In this document: piece after piece, positions 27,500 to 37,312 of the stretch | Position numbering within the stretch: the first letter of the stretch is position 1 | Layout of the letters: each line of letters starts with the position of its first letter | Assembly: GCA_026392825.1 (NCBI GenBank) | Contig: JAPLBF010000008.1 | Coordinates: forward strand, 29,558-93,557 | Length of the DNA: 64,000 nucleotides | Source of the DNA: Actinomycetota bacterium | Lineage (GTDB): Bacteria > Actinomycetota > Actinomycetes > Nanopelagicales > Nanopelagicaceae | Direction: 5' to 3' | Translations under genes and position numbers: made by a program | Notes under the pieces: model-generated | Seen by the model: the letters and a program-made list of their open reading frames with translations, nothing else | What the model was told of the DNA's origin: nothing | The model's database searches: none

Positions 27500-28283
27500 G
27501 TGCTGCCTTCATTGCTTTTGCTACTACCTCAGAAATATCAGAGTCGTTAAATGAATTGAGTGCTGCAAAAGTTGTTCCGTTAGGGCTAGTTACCTTTTCA
27601 CGTAACGTTGTTGGACTATCCCCTGATTGATCAAGTAATTTCGCGGCTCCAACCATTGTTTGAATAGTTAATGTGGTTGCATCAGCGTGCGAAAGACCAA
27701 GTGCAACCGCGCCTTCAACCATCGCTTCTACAAATCTAAAGAGGTATGCGGGTCCAGAACCACTGGTTGCGGTGACGGCATCCTGCAGTTCTTCATTGAC
27801 TTCAATGACTTTTCCTACAGCGCCTAAGAAACCAAGAACAAATTGACGTTGTTCTTCAGTTACCAGAGCGCAGCAAGAAATTGCGGCCATGCCGGCGCCC
27901 ACCAACGTTGGAGTGTTTGGCATTACCCTGATTACAGGGTTGGCTTTAGTTCCAATTGAATTGGCGATTCCCTGAATCTGCTTACCCGCGACAAAAGATA
28001 TGACCAGACATCCTGGGCGAATTTCTGACTTAATCTCTTGAAGTACGGTTGCCATATCTTGTGGTTTTACTACCAACAAAATCATGTCGCATTTAGCAAT
28101 GTTTTCACTGAGCGGAGCCCTTGATACTTTATAACGGTCTATTAACTCGAGTGCTCGCTCTTCGCGCTTTTCAGAGATAGTGATCGCACTAGGTGAAATT
28201 CCATATGTAATCAACGCGGAGATAAGGGCTTCACCCATTACTCCGGCACCTATGACGGCAACCTGTTTTTCTGAATTAGCCAT
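27474..28283 (-). CDS. proC: Pyrroline-5-carboxylate reductase
   Basis: NAD(P)H-dependent last step of proline synthesis. It has 269 residues with the Rossmann glycine motif VIGAGVMGEALI at the N-terminus, VKPQDMATVL, VIRVMPNTPTLVGAGM, and the C-terminal ATSGSGPAYLFRFVEAM and LREKVTSPNGTT signatures. It starts 6 bases after a TACTCT box, so its transcript is probably leaderless. It shares this short region with the divergent cysteine-rich gene. Confidence 0.95.
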   Translation of the reverse strand: MANSEKQVAVIGAGVMGEALISALITYGISPSAITISEKREERALELIDRYKVSRAPLSENIAKCDMILLVVKPQDMATVLQEIKSEIRPGCLVISFVAGKQIQGIANSIGTKANPVIRVMPNTPTLVGAGMAAISCCALVTEEQRQFVLGFLGAVGKVIEVNEELQDAVTATSGSGPAYLFRFVEAMVEGAVALGLSHADATTLTIQTMVGAAKLLDQSGDSPTTLREKVTSPNGTTFAALNSFNDSDISEVVAKAMKAARDRSQELA

Positions 28284-28289
28284 AGCGAA

Positions 28290-28305
28290 AGAGTACGCGT
28301 AGGCT
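28290..28305. promoter_or_regulatory. Back-to-back -10 boxes for proC and the divergent cysteine-rich gene
   Basis: TACTCT on the minus strand (28290-28295) lies 6 bases before the proC ATG. TAGGCT on the plus strand (28300-28305) lies 8 bases before the ATG at 28314. Only four bases separate the two boxes, and the two genes are only 30 bases apart. Confidence 0.5.
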
Positions 28306-28313
28306 CTGCACCT

Positions 28314-29123
28314 ATGTCAGAAATAAAGCCAGGTTTCGCACGCGATTGGGTGGAATTTACCGACCCCAATGATGAGGAAGAAATCTTTAAATGCGACCTC
28401 ACTTGGCTAACTTCATATTGGACCTGTATTTATGGCGATGGCTGTAAAGGTGTATTTGAGAATCGACCAAACGCGGGTTGCTGCACAGAAGGTGCAATGT
28501 ATTCCGATGAAGATGACGAAGAACGCGTTCGTAAAGCAGCCGCTGACTTAACACCTGAAATGTGGCAGTTCTACGATCAAGCACGTCCAAAGAAGCCAAA
28601 TGGACAACTTCGAATTTCAGATTTAGATGAAGATAAAGAACGAAAGACTCGCACAGTTGATGACGGTTGCATTTTCTTAAATCGCAAAGGTTATGAGGCT
28701 CCCGGATTTACTGGTTCGTTTGGTTGCGTGCTTCATCATTTGGCTCAAAAAGAGAACCGTCACTTTGTTGATACCAAACCTGATGTTTGTTGGCAGCTTC
28801 CACTTCGCCGCAGTTTTGAAACTCGCGAAGTTGGCGAGCGCGAATATTCAGTAACTGTAATCGGTGAATACGAACGCCTGGCATGGGGCGATGGCGGAGA
28901 TGACTTTGATTGGTACTGCACTAGCAACACTGATGCACACGTCGGCAGCGAACCGGTTTACATTTCTAATCGCACCGAACTTCAAGCTTTGATGGGTGAG
29001 GCGGCTTATGCAGTCCTTGCCGAGCATTGTGATAAGCGCGTTAAAGGAATCAACGATGCGAAAGCGCGCTCACTTCCACTCTTTGTTATTCAACACCCAG
29101 CATCAGTTGCTGCTGGGAAGTAG
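28314..29123 (+). CDS. Cysteine-rich protein, possibly YkgJ/DUF3109-type metal-cluster protein
   Basis: 269 residues, acidic and soluble. Conserved-looking cysteines occur as CDLTW, CIYGDGC, GCC, DDGCIF, GCVLHHLA and VCWQLP. The pattern CxGxCC followed by C-F-L, C-x-H and C-x-x-P resembles zinc- or iron-sulfur-binding YkgJ/DUF3109 proteins. I infer metal binding only; no function is known. Widespread as a conserved hypothetical in actinobacteria. Confidence 0.7.
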   Translation: MSEIKPGFARDWVEFTDPNDEEEIFKCDLTWLTSYWTCIYGDGCKGVFENRPNAGCCTEGAMYSDEDDEERVRKAAADLTPEMWQFYDQARPKKPNGQLRISDLDEDKERKTRTVDDGCIFLNRKGYEAPGFTGSFGCVLHHLAQKENRHFVDTKPDVCWQLPLRRSFETREVGEREYSVTVIGEYERLAWGDGGDDFDWYCTSNTDAHVGSEPVYISNRTELQALMGEAAYAVLAEHCDKRVKGINDAKARSLPLFVIQHPASVAAGK

Positions 29124-29137
29124 TCAGCCCCACCCTC

Positions 29138-29143
29138 TAGAGT
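29138..29143 (+). promoter_or_regulatory. -10 box for radA (leaderless)
   Basis: TAGAGT, 6 bases, then the radA ATG at 29150. Confidence 0.55.
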
Positions 29144-29149
29144 TTACGT

Positions 29150-30514
29150 ATGGCTAAAGTCGAGAAGGATCCATTCCGCTGTTCTGAATGCGGCTGGGGC
29201 TCCCAAAAATGGGTTGGTCGATGTGGCGAATGCCAAGCCTGGGGCAGCGTTGAAGAACTTGCTGCACCTAAGAAACTCTCACTTGTCCCTGGAAAAGTTA
29301 CCCACGCAGCAACACCTATCGGCGAAGTTGACCTTTCATCGGCACGCGCTCGTGCAACAGGAGTATCTGAGTTAGATCGCGTACTGGGTGGTGGCTTAGT
29401 ACCAGGTGCCGCAATCTTGCTTGCAGGCGAACCCGGCGTTGGTAAATCAACGCTTCTTTTATCTGTTGCAGCGCAAACAGCTGCTAAAGGAATTCCCGCC
29501 CTCTACATAAGCGGTGAAGAATCCGCTTCACAAGTTCGCTTACGTGCCGAACGAATCAACGCCGTTGATCCTAAATTATTTTTAGCATCCGAAACCGATC
29601 TCGGTGCAGTGATTGCACATATTGATTCCGTTAAACCAGAACTTTTAATTATCGATAGCGTTCAAACAATTGGTTCTGCTGCAGCCGATGGCTCACCAGG
29701 TGGCGTCACACAAGTTCGCGAAGTTGCCGGCGCACTCATCCGCATCTGTAAAGATCGCGATATCACTTTGCTTCTCGTTGGCCACGTTACAAAAGATGGT
29801 TCTATCGCAGGCCCACGCTTGCTCGAACATATAGTTGATGTTGTTCTGCAATTTGAAGGCGAGCGACACTCACGACTTCGTTTGATTCGCGCCATCAAAA
29901 ATCGCTTTGGTGCATCTGATGAAGTTGGTTGCTTTGATTTAAGTGATACCGGAATCGAAAGCGTGCTTGACCCAACCGGACTCTTTACTTCTCGCCATGC
30001 CGAACCAGTTCCAGGTACTTGCGTAACTGTGACTCTGGAAGGCCGCCGTCCACTTCTTGCTGAAATCCAAGCGTTAGTTAGCCAAGGGCGCGAAAATGAT
30101 TTTGGAAATGCTCGTCGCGTCACCAGTGGACTTGATTCTGCGCGCACTTCAATGACTCTGGCAGTACTTGAACTTCGCGCCAATGTGCGCGTCGGTGGTC
30201 GTGATGTCTATGCCGCAACAGTCGGTGGAATGAAGATGTCAGAGCCGGCAGCAGATCTTGCACTAGCACTCGCTGTTGCATCCGCTGCAAAAGCTTTAGC
30301 GCTACCTGCAGATTTAGTTGCGATTGGCGAAGTCGGTCTTGCAGGTGAAATTCGCAAGGTAAGCGGTGTTTCACGTCGCTTGGCTGAGGCATATCGTTTA
30401 GGTTTCAAGCGCGCACTCGTGCCCGCAGGCAGTGATGTAAAAATCGATGGCATGGAGATCTTTGAAGTATCTCGCCTTGATCAAGCGCTACAACGTGTAA
30501 AAATTAACACATGA
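29150..30514 (+). CDS. radA: DNA repair protein RadA
   Basis: RecA-related branch-migration ATPase. It has 454 residues: zinc finger Cys11, Cys14, Cys25, Cys28 (CSEC...CGEC), Walker A GEPGVGKST at 93-101, Walker B LLIIDSVQT, and the RadA-specific KNRFG motif at 250-254. A C-terminal Lon-like domain includes DLALALAVASAAK. The stop overlaps the start of the GlcD-like gene (ATGA). Confidence 0.97.
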   Translation: MAKVEKDPFRCSECGWGSQKWVGRCGECQAWGSVEELAAPKKLSLVPGKVTHAATPIGEVDLSSARARATGVSELDRVLGGGLVPGAAILLAGEPGVGKSTLLLSVAAQTAAKGIPALYISGEESASQVRLRAERINAVDPKLFLASETDLGAVIAHIDSVKPELLIIDSVQTIGSAAADGSPGGVTQVREVAGALIRICKDRDITLLLVGHVTKDGSIAGPRLLEHIVDVVLQFEGERHSRLRLIRAIKNRFGASDEVGCFDLSDTGIESVLDPTGLFTSRHAEPVPGTCVTVTLEGRRPLLAEIQALVSQGRENDFGNARRVTSGLDSARTSMTLAVLELRANVRVGGRDVYAATVGGMKMSEPAADLALALAVASAAKALALPADLVAIGEVGLAGEIRKVSGVSRRLAEAYRLGFKRALVPAGSDVKIDGMEIFEVSRLDQALQRVKINT

Positions 30515-31863
30515 GCCATCTCGCAGCGCTTTCTAACCTGCTTGGCCCAGATGCATCGCTGATCTCTGATCCTGATATCACTTCTTCTTATTCACGCGAT
30601 CAAGCGCCATTTGCAAAGAGCGCTCCACCATTTGCCGTATTGCTCGCCCGCAGTGCGGAGGAGATTTCGATTGCTTTGAAATATGCAAATGAAAATAGGA
30701 TTCCAGTTGTAACTCGTGGCGCGGGCAGTGGTTTATCGGGTGGCGCTAATGCATCAGCTGACTCGCTAGTTATCTCGCTCGAGAAAATGAATCAGATAAT
30801 TGAAATAGATGCCGCAAATCAGATTGCCCGAGTTCAAGCAGGGGTAATTAACCTTGATCTTGATACCGCTGCAAGCAAACTCGGTTTGGCTTACCTTCCA
30901 GATCCTGCCAGCCGTGATTGGTCTTCACTTGGCGGCAATGCCGCAACTAATGCAGGCGGCATGTGTTGTGTTAAGTACGGCGTAACTTCAGCGCACGTGC
31001 GAGCGATGCAAGTTGTCTTAGCAAGCGGTGAAATAATTGAGTTAGGTAAAGCCACTAAAAAATCTGTAACAACGTATGACTTACTTCATTTGTTTATTGG
31101 CTCAGAAGGAACTCTCGGTGTAATAACGGAACTCACATTGAATTTAGAAATTCGCCCTGCTGCTCCGTCAACTTTGATCGCAACTTTTCCAGAAATCACA
31201 AAGGCAGGTGCTGCAGCCGCTGCGCTTTTGAAGTACCGACCATCAATGTTAGAAATTGTTGATCAGACAACTCTCAAGGCAGTTGAGGCGTGGCATCCAC
31301 TCGGCTTTGAAGTTGCCGGTGCGGTGTTGTTAATGCAGTTAGATGAAAACCATTCACTATGTGAAGCGGCGTTAAATACTTGTAAAGAATTTGGCTCGAT
31401 TGATGGCGTTTACTCGGATGATCCAACCGATGCTGCCGATTTAATTCGCGTTCGCAAGATGGCATATCCAGCACTTGAAAGAATGGGTGCAACTTTGCTT
31501 GATGATGTCGCTCTTCCGATTACCAAAATCGCAGAATTTGTTGAGAAAGTGGAGGCGTTAAGTAAGCGCGCAGATTTAACTATTGGAATTTTCGGCCATG
31601 CTGGAGATGGAAATATGCACCCAACCATCGTTCATGACCACGGAGATGATGCAGCAGCAGAGCGGGCGCAGCAGACTTTCAATGAGATTGTGGAAATAGC
31701 CCAGTCGCTCGGTGGGTCTGCAAGTGGTGAACACGGAATTGGTTCAATTAAAACCGGATTCGTCACCAACGAAACCTCAGCGAAAGTGATTGAGTTACAG
31801 CGCGCAGTAAAGAAAGTCTTCGATCCGAATTCAATTCTGAATCCAGGAAAGAAGATTCCTTAA
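30511..31863 (+). CDS. FAD-linked oxidase (glycolate oxidase GlcD / D-lactate dehydrogenase type)
   Basis: 450 residues. The PCMH-type FAD-binding domain shows [15 protein letters not shown] near residues 64-78 and [18 protein letters not shown]. The C-terminal FAD-oxidase domain includes [14 protein letters not shown] and SGEHGIG. It probably oxidises a 2-hydroxy acid (glycolate, D-lactate or similar), but the substrate cannot be read from sequence. Coupled to radA by ATGA; convergent with clpC with a 4-base overlap. Confidence 0.88.
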   Translation: MSHLAALSNLLGPDASLISDPDITSSYSRDQAPFAKSAPPFAVLLARSAEEISIALKYANENRIPVVTRGAGSGLSGGANASADSLVISLEKMNQIIEIDAANQIARVQAGVINLDLDTAASKLGLAYLPDPASRDWSSLGGNAATNAGGMCCVKYGVTSAHVRAMQVVLASGEIIELGKATKKSVTTYDLLHLFIGSEGTLGVITELTLNLEIRPAAPSTLIATFPEITKAGAAAAALLKYRPSMLEIVDQTTLKAVEAWHPLGFEVAGAVLLMQLDENHSLCEAALNTCKEFGSIDGVYSDDPTDAADLIRVRKMAYPALERMGATLLDDVALPITKIAEFVEKVEALSKRADLTIGIFGHAGDGNMHPTIVHDHGDDAAAERAQQTFNEIVEIAQSLGGSASGEHGIGSIKTGFVTNETSAKVIELQRAVKKVFDPNSILNPGKKIP

Positions 31864-34358
31864 TTAGTTGCTGCGGCTAAATCTTCTGGAGAATCGGGTG
31901 TGGTTGCTTTGGCTGCACCAGCAAATGTGAATTTAGCTTCCGCTGCATCACCTTCGACATCTACGACGATAATTTCGCCAGCCTTTAGCTCGCCAAAGAG
32001 AATTCGCTCTGAAAGTGAATCTTCGATCTCGCGTTGAATAACGCGACGCAATGGACGGGCACCAAGTAGCGGATCGTAACCACGAGCTGCCAATAGATCC
32101 TTAGCTGCTTGAGTAAGTTCGATTCCCATATCTTTCGCCTTTAAACGCTCATCCAAGTTAGCGATCATCAAATCAACAATTTGAATAATCTGATCTTTCG
32201 TCAACTGGTGGAAGACAATTACATCGTCGATACGGTTAAGGAATTCAGGACGGAAGTGGTTCTTGAGTTCGTCTTGAACCTTGCCCTTCATGCGATCGTA
32301 ATTCGTTAAGTCGTCATCGATATTGGCAAAGCCAAGTCCGAGGCTCTTGGAAATATCGCGAGTACCGAGGTTGGTAGTCATGATGATTACTGTGTTCTTG
32401 AAGTCAACGGTGCGACCTTGTGCATCTGTGAGGCGACCATCTTCAAGAACTTGAAGGAGTGAGTTAAAGATATCTGGGTGAGCTTTTTCTATTTCATCGA
32501 ATAAGACAACTGAGAATGGGCGACGACGCACTTTCTCTGTTAGCTGTCCACCTTCGTCATAACCGACATACCCTGGAGGTGCACCAAATAAACGTGATGC
32601 TGTGTGGCGCTCTGAATACTCAGACATATCTAGTTGGATAAGTGCGGTCTCATCGCCAAATAAGAATGAAGCGAGTGTGCGTGAAAGTTCAGTCTTACCG
32701 ACACCTGATGGGCCAGCGAAGATAAATGAACCACCAGGACGCTTTGGATCCTTTAGACCTGCACGAGTACGGCGAATCGCCTGTGAGAGAGCCTTGATCG
32801 CTTGGTCTTGTCCAATAACGCGGCGATGAAGTTCATCTTCCATGCGAAGCAGACGTGCAGTCTCTTCTTCAGTTAACTTGAATACAGGAATACCGGTTGA
32901 GGCAGATAGAACTTGGGCGATGAGTTCTTCATCAACTTCAGTTACCTTATCGAGATCAGTTGCTTTCCAATGCTTTTCAGCTTCGACCTTTTCCGCAACA
33001 AGAGTCTTCTCTTTATCGCGAAGTGCGGCAGCGCCTTCGAAATCTTGACCGTCAATTGCTGACTCTTTCGCTTTGCGAGCTTCTGCGATCTTGTCATCAA
33101 ATTCGCGGAGTTCAGCCGGAGCAGTCATACGCTTAATGCGAAGACGTGAACCTGCTTCATCAATTAGGTCGATCGCCTTATCTGGCAAGAAACGATCCGA
33201 AACATAGCGATCTGCCATATTTGCAGCGGCAGCTAGTGCGCCATCGGTAATTGAAACGCGGTGATGGGTTTCATAGCGATCGCGAAGACCTTTAAGAATT
33301 TCAATTGTGTGAGCAACTGATGGCTCTTTAACTTGAATTGGTTGGAAGCGTCGTTCTAGCGCAGCATCTTTTTCAACATGCTTGCGGTATTCATCCAAGG
33401 TTGTTGCACCAATTGTCTGCAGTTCACCACGGGCCAACATTGGCTTCAAGATGCTTGCTGCATCAATTGCGCCTTCAGCTGCTCCTGCACCAACGAGGGT
33501 GTGGATTTCATCGATAAACAAAATGATATCGCCGCGAGTTTTAATCTCTTTCAAGACTTTCTTTAGGCGTTCTTCAAAATCTCCACGGTAGCGACTACCG
33601 GCAACAAGTGCACCCAAATCGAGTGAATATAACTGCTTATCCTTAAGGGTTTCTGGGACATCGTTTTTAAAGATCGCTTGTGCAAGTCCTTCAACTACGG
33701 CAGTTTTACCAACGCCTGGTTCGCCAATTAATACTGGGTTATTTTTGGTGCGACGTGACAGAACTTGCATCACGCGTTCAATTTCATTTTCGCGACCGAT
33801 TACTGGATCGAGCTTTCCCTCACGGGCAGCCTGTGTGAGGTTGCGGCCGAATTGGTCTAAGACGAGTGAAGTAGATGGCGTGCCTTCTGCAGGTCCGCCA
33901 GATGTTGCTGCTTCTTTTCCTTGGTAGCCAGAGAGAAGTTGAATAACTTGTTGGCGAACGCGATTTAAGTCTGCGCCGAGTTTTACAAGAACTTGTGCGG
34001 CAACGCCTTCACCTTCGCGGATTAAGCCAAGCAAAATATGTTCAGTTCCGATGTAGTTGTGGCCCAGTTGCAACGCTTCGCGAAGTGAGAGTTCAAGAAC
34101 TTTCTTAGCGCGTGGAGTAAATGGAATATGGCCACTAGGTGCTTGTTGTCCTTGGCCAATAATTTCTTCAACTTGGGCGCGCACGCCTTCAAGTGAGATG
34201 CCGAGCGCTTCCAGGCCTTTAGCTGCTACGCCTTCACCTTCGTGGATCAAACCGAGGAGGATATGTTCAGTACCGATGTAGTTGTGATTGAGCATGCGTG
34301 CTTCTTCTTGAGCCAAGACAACAACACGTCGGGCTCGATCGGTAAAGCGCTCAAACAT
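31860..34358 (-). CDS. clpC: ATP-dependent Clp protease ATP-binding subunit ClpC
   Basis: AAA+ unfoldase that feeds ClpP. It has 832 residues: two N-terminal Clp-N repeats (each containing GTEHILLGL), AAA-1 with Walker A GEPGVGKT at 212-219, a UVR/middle domain near 415-450, and AAA-2 with GPSGVGKT at 549-556. The standard ClpC architecture is complete. An AGGAG ribosome site precedes the ATG. It lies alone behind a 156-base gap from the argA-like gene and probably has its own promoter. Confidence 0.97.
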   Translation of the reverse strand: MFERFTDRARRVVVLAQEEARMLNHNYIGTEHILLGLIHEGEGVAAKGLEALGISLEGVRAQVEEIIGQGQQAPSGHIPFTPRAKKVLELSLREALQLGHNYIGTEHILLGLIREGEGVAAQVLVKLGADLNRVRQQVIQLLSGYQGKEAATSGGPAEGTPSTSLVLDQFGRNLTQAAREGKLDPVIGRENEIERVMQVLSRRTKNNPVLIGEPGVGKTAVVEGLAQAIFKNDVPETLKDKQLYSLDLGALVAGSRYRGDFEERLKKVLKEIKTRGDIILFIDEIHTLVGAGAAEGAIDAASILKPMLARGELQTIGATTLDEYRKHVEKDAALERRFQPIQVKEPSVAHTIEILKGLRDRYETHHRVSITDGALAAAANMADRYVSDRFLPDKAIDLIDEAGSRLRIKRMTAPAELREFDDKIAEARKAKESAIDGQDFEGAAALRDKEKTLVAEKVEAEKHWKATDLDKVTEVDEELIAQVLSASTGIPVFKLTEEETARLLRMEDELHRRVIGQDQAIKALSQAIRRTRAGLKDPKRPGGSFIFAGPSGVGKTELSRTLASFLFGDETALIQLDMSEYSERHTASRLFGAPPGYVGYDEGGQLTEKVRRRPFSVVLFDEIEKAHPDIFNSLLQVLEDGRLTDAQGRTVDFKNTVIIMTTNLGTRDISKSLGLGFANIDDDLTNYDRMKGKVQDELKNHFRPEFLNRIDDVIVFHQLTKDQIIQIVDLMIANLDERLKAKDMGIELTQAAKDLLAARGYDPLLGARPLRRVIQREIEDSLSERILFGELKAGEIIVVDVEGDAAEAKFTFAGAAKATTPDSPEDLAAATN

Positions 34359-34514
34359 CGGCAGACTCCTTTGAAGGTGGTAACTATTCTGTTCTAGCCA
34401 AGCCTATAACCCAACGCAGGGAAGACGCGAGGTGGATTGCTTGTCCTCAGTAGAACCCCAGATTTAGGTCTGATATTCCCAAATGGGGCTAGAGATAGCG
34501 TTTTCTGGGGGTGG
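34359..34514 (-). promoter_or_regulatory. Upstream region of clpC
   Basis: 156 noncoding bases. On the minus strand a TAGGCT box (34401-34406) would give a leader of about 36 bases with an AGGAG ribosome site. I looked for a ClgR-type inverted repeat (GCG-N-CGC spacing) and saw none that is convincing. An imperfect inverted pair, CCCCAGATTT (34456 area) and AAATGGGG (34481 area), is present but lacks a following T-run. Confidence 0.35.
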
Positions 34515-35009
34515 CTACAGGGTTAAGAGCATGCGGGTATTGCCCAGGGTATTGGGCTTAGCCGCTTCTAAATCTAGGAACTCGGCAACACCGGCATCAT
34601 AGGAGCGCAGTAATTGTTGATAGACATCTGGTGCTACTGGTGTTCCCTCGATTTCTACAAAACCGTGGCGCCCGAAGAAAGATGTTTGGAAAGTTAAGCA
34701 GAAGATTCTTTCTACTCCTACTTCACGCGCGCGTTCAATAATTCGTTCCAGAATCTGATGTCCAATTCCTTGCTTATGAAAACTTTTTTCTACTGCAACT
34801 GTACGAACTTCGGCTAAGTCATCCCACAGAATGTGAAGCGCTCCGCAACCAACAACTTTTCCGTCGACTTCGGCAACTGTAAATTCTTGAACGCTTTCAT
34901 AGAGCGTGACTGTTTCTTTGGAGAGCATCTGACCGGGAGCCGCATAAGAATCTACGAGTTGGCGGATGGTTTTAACATCGCTAGTGCGTGCTGGGCGAAT
35001 TACGATCAT
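34515..35009 (-). CDS. argA: GNAT amino-acid N-acetyltransferase (short NAGS type)
   Basis: 164-residue GNAT protein with the acetyl-CoA loop HKQGIGHQIL and the following CLTFQTSFFGRHGFVEIEG. Length and sequence resemble the short stand-alone N-acetylglutamate synthase of Mycobacterium (Rv2747), which makes N-acetylglutamate for arginine synthesis. Glutamate specificity is inferred. It starts 2 bases after the lysS stop, so it is probably co-transcribed with lysS. Confidence 0.8.
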   Translation of the reverse strand: MIVIRPARTSDVKTIRQLVDSYAAPGQMLSKETVTLYESVQEFTVAEVDGKVVGCGALHILWDDLAEVRTVAVEKSFHKQGIGHQILERIIERAREVGVERIFCLTFQTSFFGRHGFVEIEGTPVAPDVYQQLLRSYDAGVAEFLDLEAAKPNTLGNTRMLLTL

Positions 35010-35011
35010 GG

Positions 35012-36526
35012 TTAATCGACTTCAGGTTTTACCAGTGGGAATAAAATAGTTTCGCGAATTCCTAGACCGGTGAGCGCCATCAACAAACGATCCACTCCCA
35101 TACCCATTCCACCTGTAGGCGGCATTGCAAATTCCATAGCGCGCAAGAAATCTTCATCAACCTGCATCGCTTCTAAGTCGCCCTTTGCACCAAGTGTCGC
35201 TTGTTCAACTAATCGATCACGTTGAATCACTGGATCAATCAGCTCGGAATATCCCGTAGCAAGTTCGAAGCCATCAACGTATAGATCCCATTTTTCAGCA
35301 ACCCCCGGCAATTCGCGATGTGCGCGCACCAATGGTGAGGTATCAATAGGAAATCCCATTACAAAAGTTGGGGCAATGAGTTGATCTTTAGCGACGTGTT
35401 CGAAGATTTCTTCCGCGAGTTTTCCAGTAATCCACTTGGGATCAATCTTCATGCCTAGTTTCGTCGCGATTTTCTTTAAATCTTCCAGCGGAGTAAGTGC
35501 AGTAACGCTTTCGCCAACACCCTCAGTAATAGCGTCGTAAAGTGAAATCTCGCGCCACTTTCCACCCAGGTCTGCTTTTCGACCATCGTGGTGTGTAACT
35601 ACATGCGAGCCAGCAATCGCCAGAGCCGCATTTTGAACCAAGGTGCGAGTCAAATCTGCAATAGAGCGCCAGTCACCATATGCCTGATAGCTCTCGATCA
35701 TTGCAAACTCAGGTGAGTGAGATGAATCTGCTCCTTCATTGCGGAAGTTGCGATTAATTTCAAAGACGCGCTCAATGCCACCGACGACACAACGCTTTAG
35801 AAATAGTTCGGGTGCAATGCGCAGGTACAGATCCATATCGTAAGCATTACTGAAAGATTTAAAGGGACGCGCTGCTGCTCCACCGTGCATTACCTGCAAC
35901 ATTGGTGTTTCAACTTCTACGAAATTTTGCTGATGAAATGTCTCGCGCAATGAGCGCATCACCGCTGGACGCAAGCGAGCATTTGCACGCGCTTCATCAC
36001 GAACAATCAAATCCACATAACGCATGCGAACGCGGGTTTCCTCTGACATTGGTTTGTGATCATTTGGCAAAGGGCGCAGAGACTTGGCTGCGATCGCATA
36101 ACTATTTGCCAGAATAGAAAGTTCACCGCGCTTAGAGGTAATGATTTCGCCGGAAACACTGACTATGTCGCCCAGATCAATATCGCTCTTCCAAGAATCT
36201 AAAGTTTCTTGCCCAACCTTGTCGAGTGAGAGCATCGCCTGAAGTTCTGTGCCATCGCCTTCACGCAAAGTGGCGAAACAGAGTTTTCCTGTATCTCGTT
36301 TAAAGATAATGCGACCAGTCAGGCTTTGAATATCACCCGTTGTCGAATCAGTCTCAAGGCTGGCATACTTCGCTCGAATTTCTGCCAGCGATGCAGTGCG
36401 TGCAACTGATACTGGATAAGGCTCAACTCCGCGCTCAATTAACCCCGCACGTTTTTCACGGCGGATACGTAATTGCTCAGGTAGGTCATCTTCTACCGAT
36501 GCGGCGGGCTGCTCTTCTTTGCTCAT
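35012..36526 (-). CDS. lysS: Lysyl-tRNA synthetase, class II
   Basis: 504 residues. An N-terminal OB-fold anticodon-binding domain (ITSKRGELSILA) is followed by the class II catalytic core: motif 1 around FHQQNFVEVETPML, motif 2 FRNEGADSSHSPEF, motif 3 GMGMGVDRLLM. Full length. A TAGACT box lies 9 bases before the ATG, in the gap after coaX. Confidence 0.97.
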   Translation of the reverse strand: MSKEEQPAASVEDDLPEQLRIRREKRAGLIERGVEPYPVSVARTASLAEIRAKYASLETDSTTGDIQSLTGRIIFKRDTGKLCFATLREGDGTELQAMLSLDKVGQETLDSWKSDIDLGDIVSVSGEIITSKRGELSILANSYAIAAKSLRPLPNDHKPMSEETRVRMRYVDLIVRDEARANARLRPAVMRSLRETFHQQNFVEVETPMLQVMHGGAAARPFKSFSNAYDMDLYLRIAPELFLKRCVVGGIERVFEINRNFRNEGADSSHSPEFAMIESYQAYGDWRSIADLTRTLVQNAALAIAGSHVVTHHDGRKADLGGKWREISLYDAITEGVGESVTALTPLEDLKKIATKLGMKIDPKWITGKLAEEIFEHVAKDQLIAPTFVMGFPIDTSPLVRAHRELPGVAEKWDLYVDGFELATGYSELIDPVIQRDRLVEQATLGAKGDLEAMQVDEDFLRAMEFAMPPTGGMGMGVDRLLMALTGLGIRETILFPLVKPEVD

Positions 36527-36535
36527 AATGGCGAA

Positions 36536-36541
36536 AGTCTA
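36536..36541 (-). promoter_or_regulatory. Candidate -10 box for lysS
   Basis: TAGACT on the minus strand, 9 bases before the ATG at 36526, in the short gap after the coaX stop. This would give a leader of 2-3 bases at most. Confidence 0.4.
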
Positions 36542-36545
36542 CCTA

Positions 36546-37310
36546 TTAGATATTTCTCTCGTGGATAAGGCGCAAGCCAATCAAGGTGAGATCAGGCTCA
36601 TGCTCATCAATAGTTTCGGCAACTCCAATAATTAGCGGTGCGAGTCCACCAGTTGCAATCACAGTTGGGGCGCCATCATAACTCTGCGCTAATTCAGCAG
36701 TGATGCGATCAACTAATCCATCGACTTGTCCGGCAAATCCAAAGATGGTTCCAGATTGCAGAGCTTCGACGGTGTTCTTTCCGATTACATTCTTGGGGCG
36801 AATCAGTTCTACTTTGCGCAATTGCGCGGCACGTGCGGCCAGAGCATCAACTGAAATTTCAATACCTGGTGCAAGTGCTCCACCCAAGAATTCTCCTTTA
36901 GGAGAAACGACATCAAGATTTGTTGAAGTTCCAAAATCTACGACGATTGCGGGTCCGCCATAAAGCGTGTGCGCCGCTAAAGTATTTACGATGCGGTCTG
37001 CACCGATCTCTTTTGGGTTATCAACTAAGAGAGGCACGCCAGTTTTAGTCCCTGGCTCCACAATTGTGGTTGGAATCTTAGAGAAGTACGTAGCAATCAT
37101 TGTTCGTAGCTCGCGTAGAGTCGCCGGAACTGTTGAACAGATGGAAAGTCCAGTTATTTCATAGTCAGCAACAAGTGAGCGGTATTGCAACCACAGCTCA
37201 TCTGAGGTTGTGCGGGGATCAGTCTTTACTCGCCAGGAGCGAATTAATTGATCTCCCTGAAAAATACCCAAAACGGTATTTGTGTTTCCGACATCAACAG
37301 TTAGCAACAT
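36546..37310 (-). CDS. coaX: Type III pantothenate kinase
   Basis: ATP-dependent phosphorylation of pantothenate, the first CoA-synthesis step. It has 254 residues with the ASKHA-fold phosphate motif DVGNTNT at residues 5-11, the NPKEIGADRIVN segment, and VVDFGTSTN and GGALAPGIEIS. It lies 2 bases after nadC and forms a coenzyme cluster with panC, nadB and nadC. Confidence 0.95.
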   Translation of the reverse strand: MLLTVDVGNTNTVLGIFQGDQLIRSWRVKTDPRTTSDELWLQYRSLVADYEITGLSICSTVPATLRELRTMIATYFSKIPTTIVEPGTKTGVPLLVDNPKEIGADRIVNTLAAHTLYGGPAIVVDFGTSTNLDVVSPKGEFLGGALAPGIEISVDALAARAAQLRKVELIRPKNVIGKNTVEALQSGTIFGFAGQVDGLVDRITAELAQSYDGAPTVIATGGLAPLIIGVAETIDEHEPDLTLIGLRLIHERNI

Positions 37311-37312
37311 AA

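Noticed and set aside
34359-34514. ClgR or CIRCE operator upstream of clpC
   Set aside because: No inverted repeat of the expected sequence could be found.
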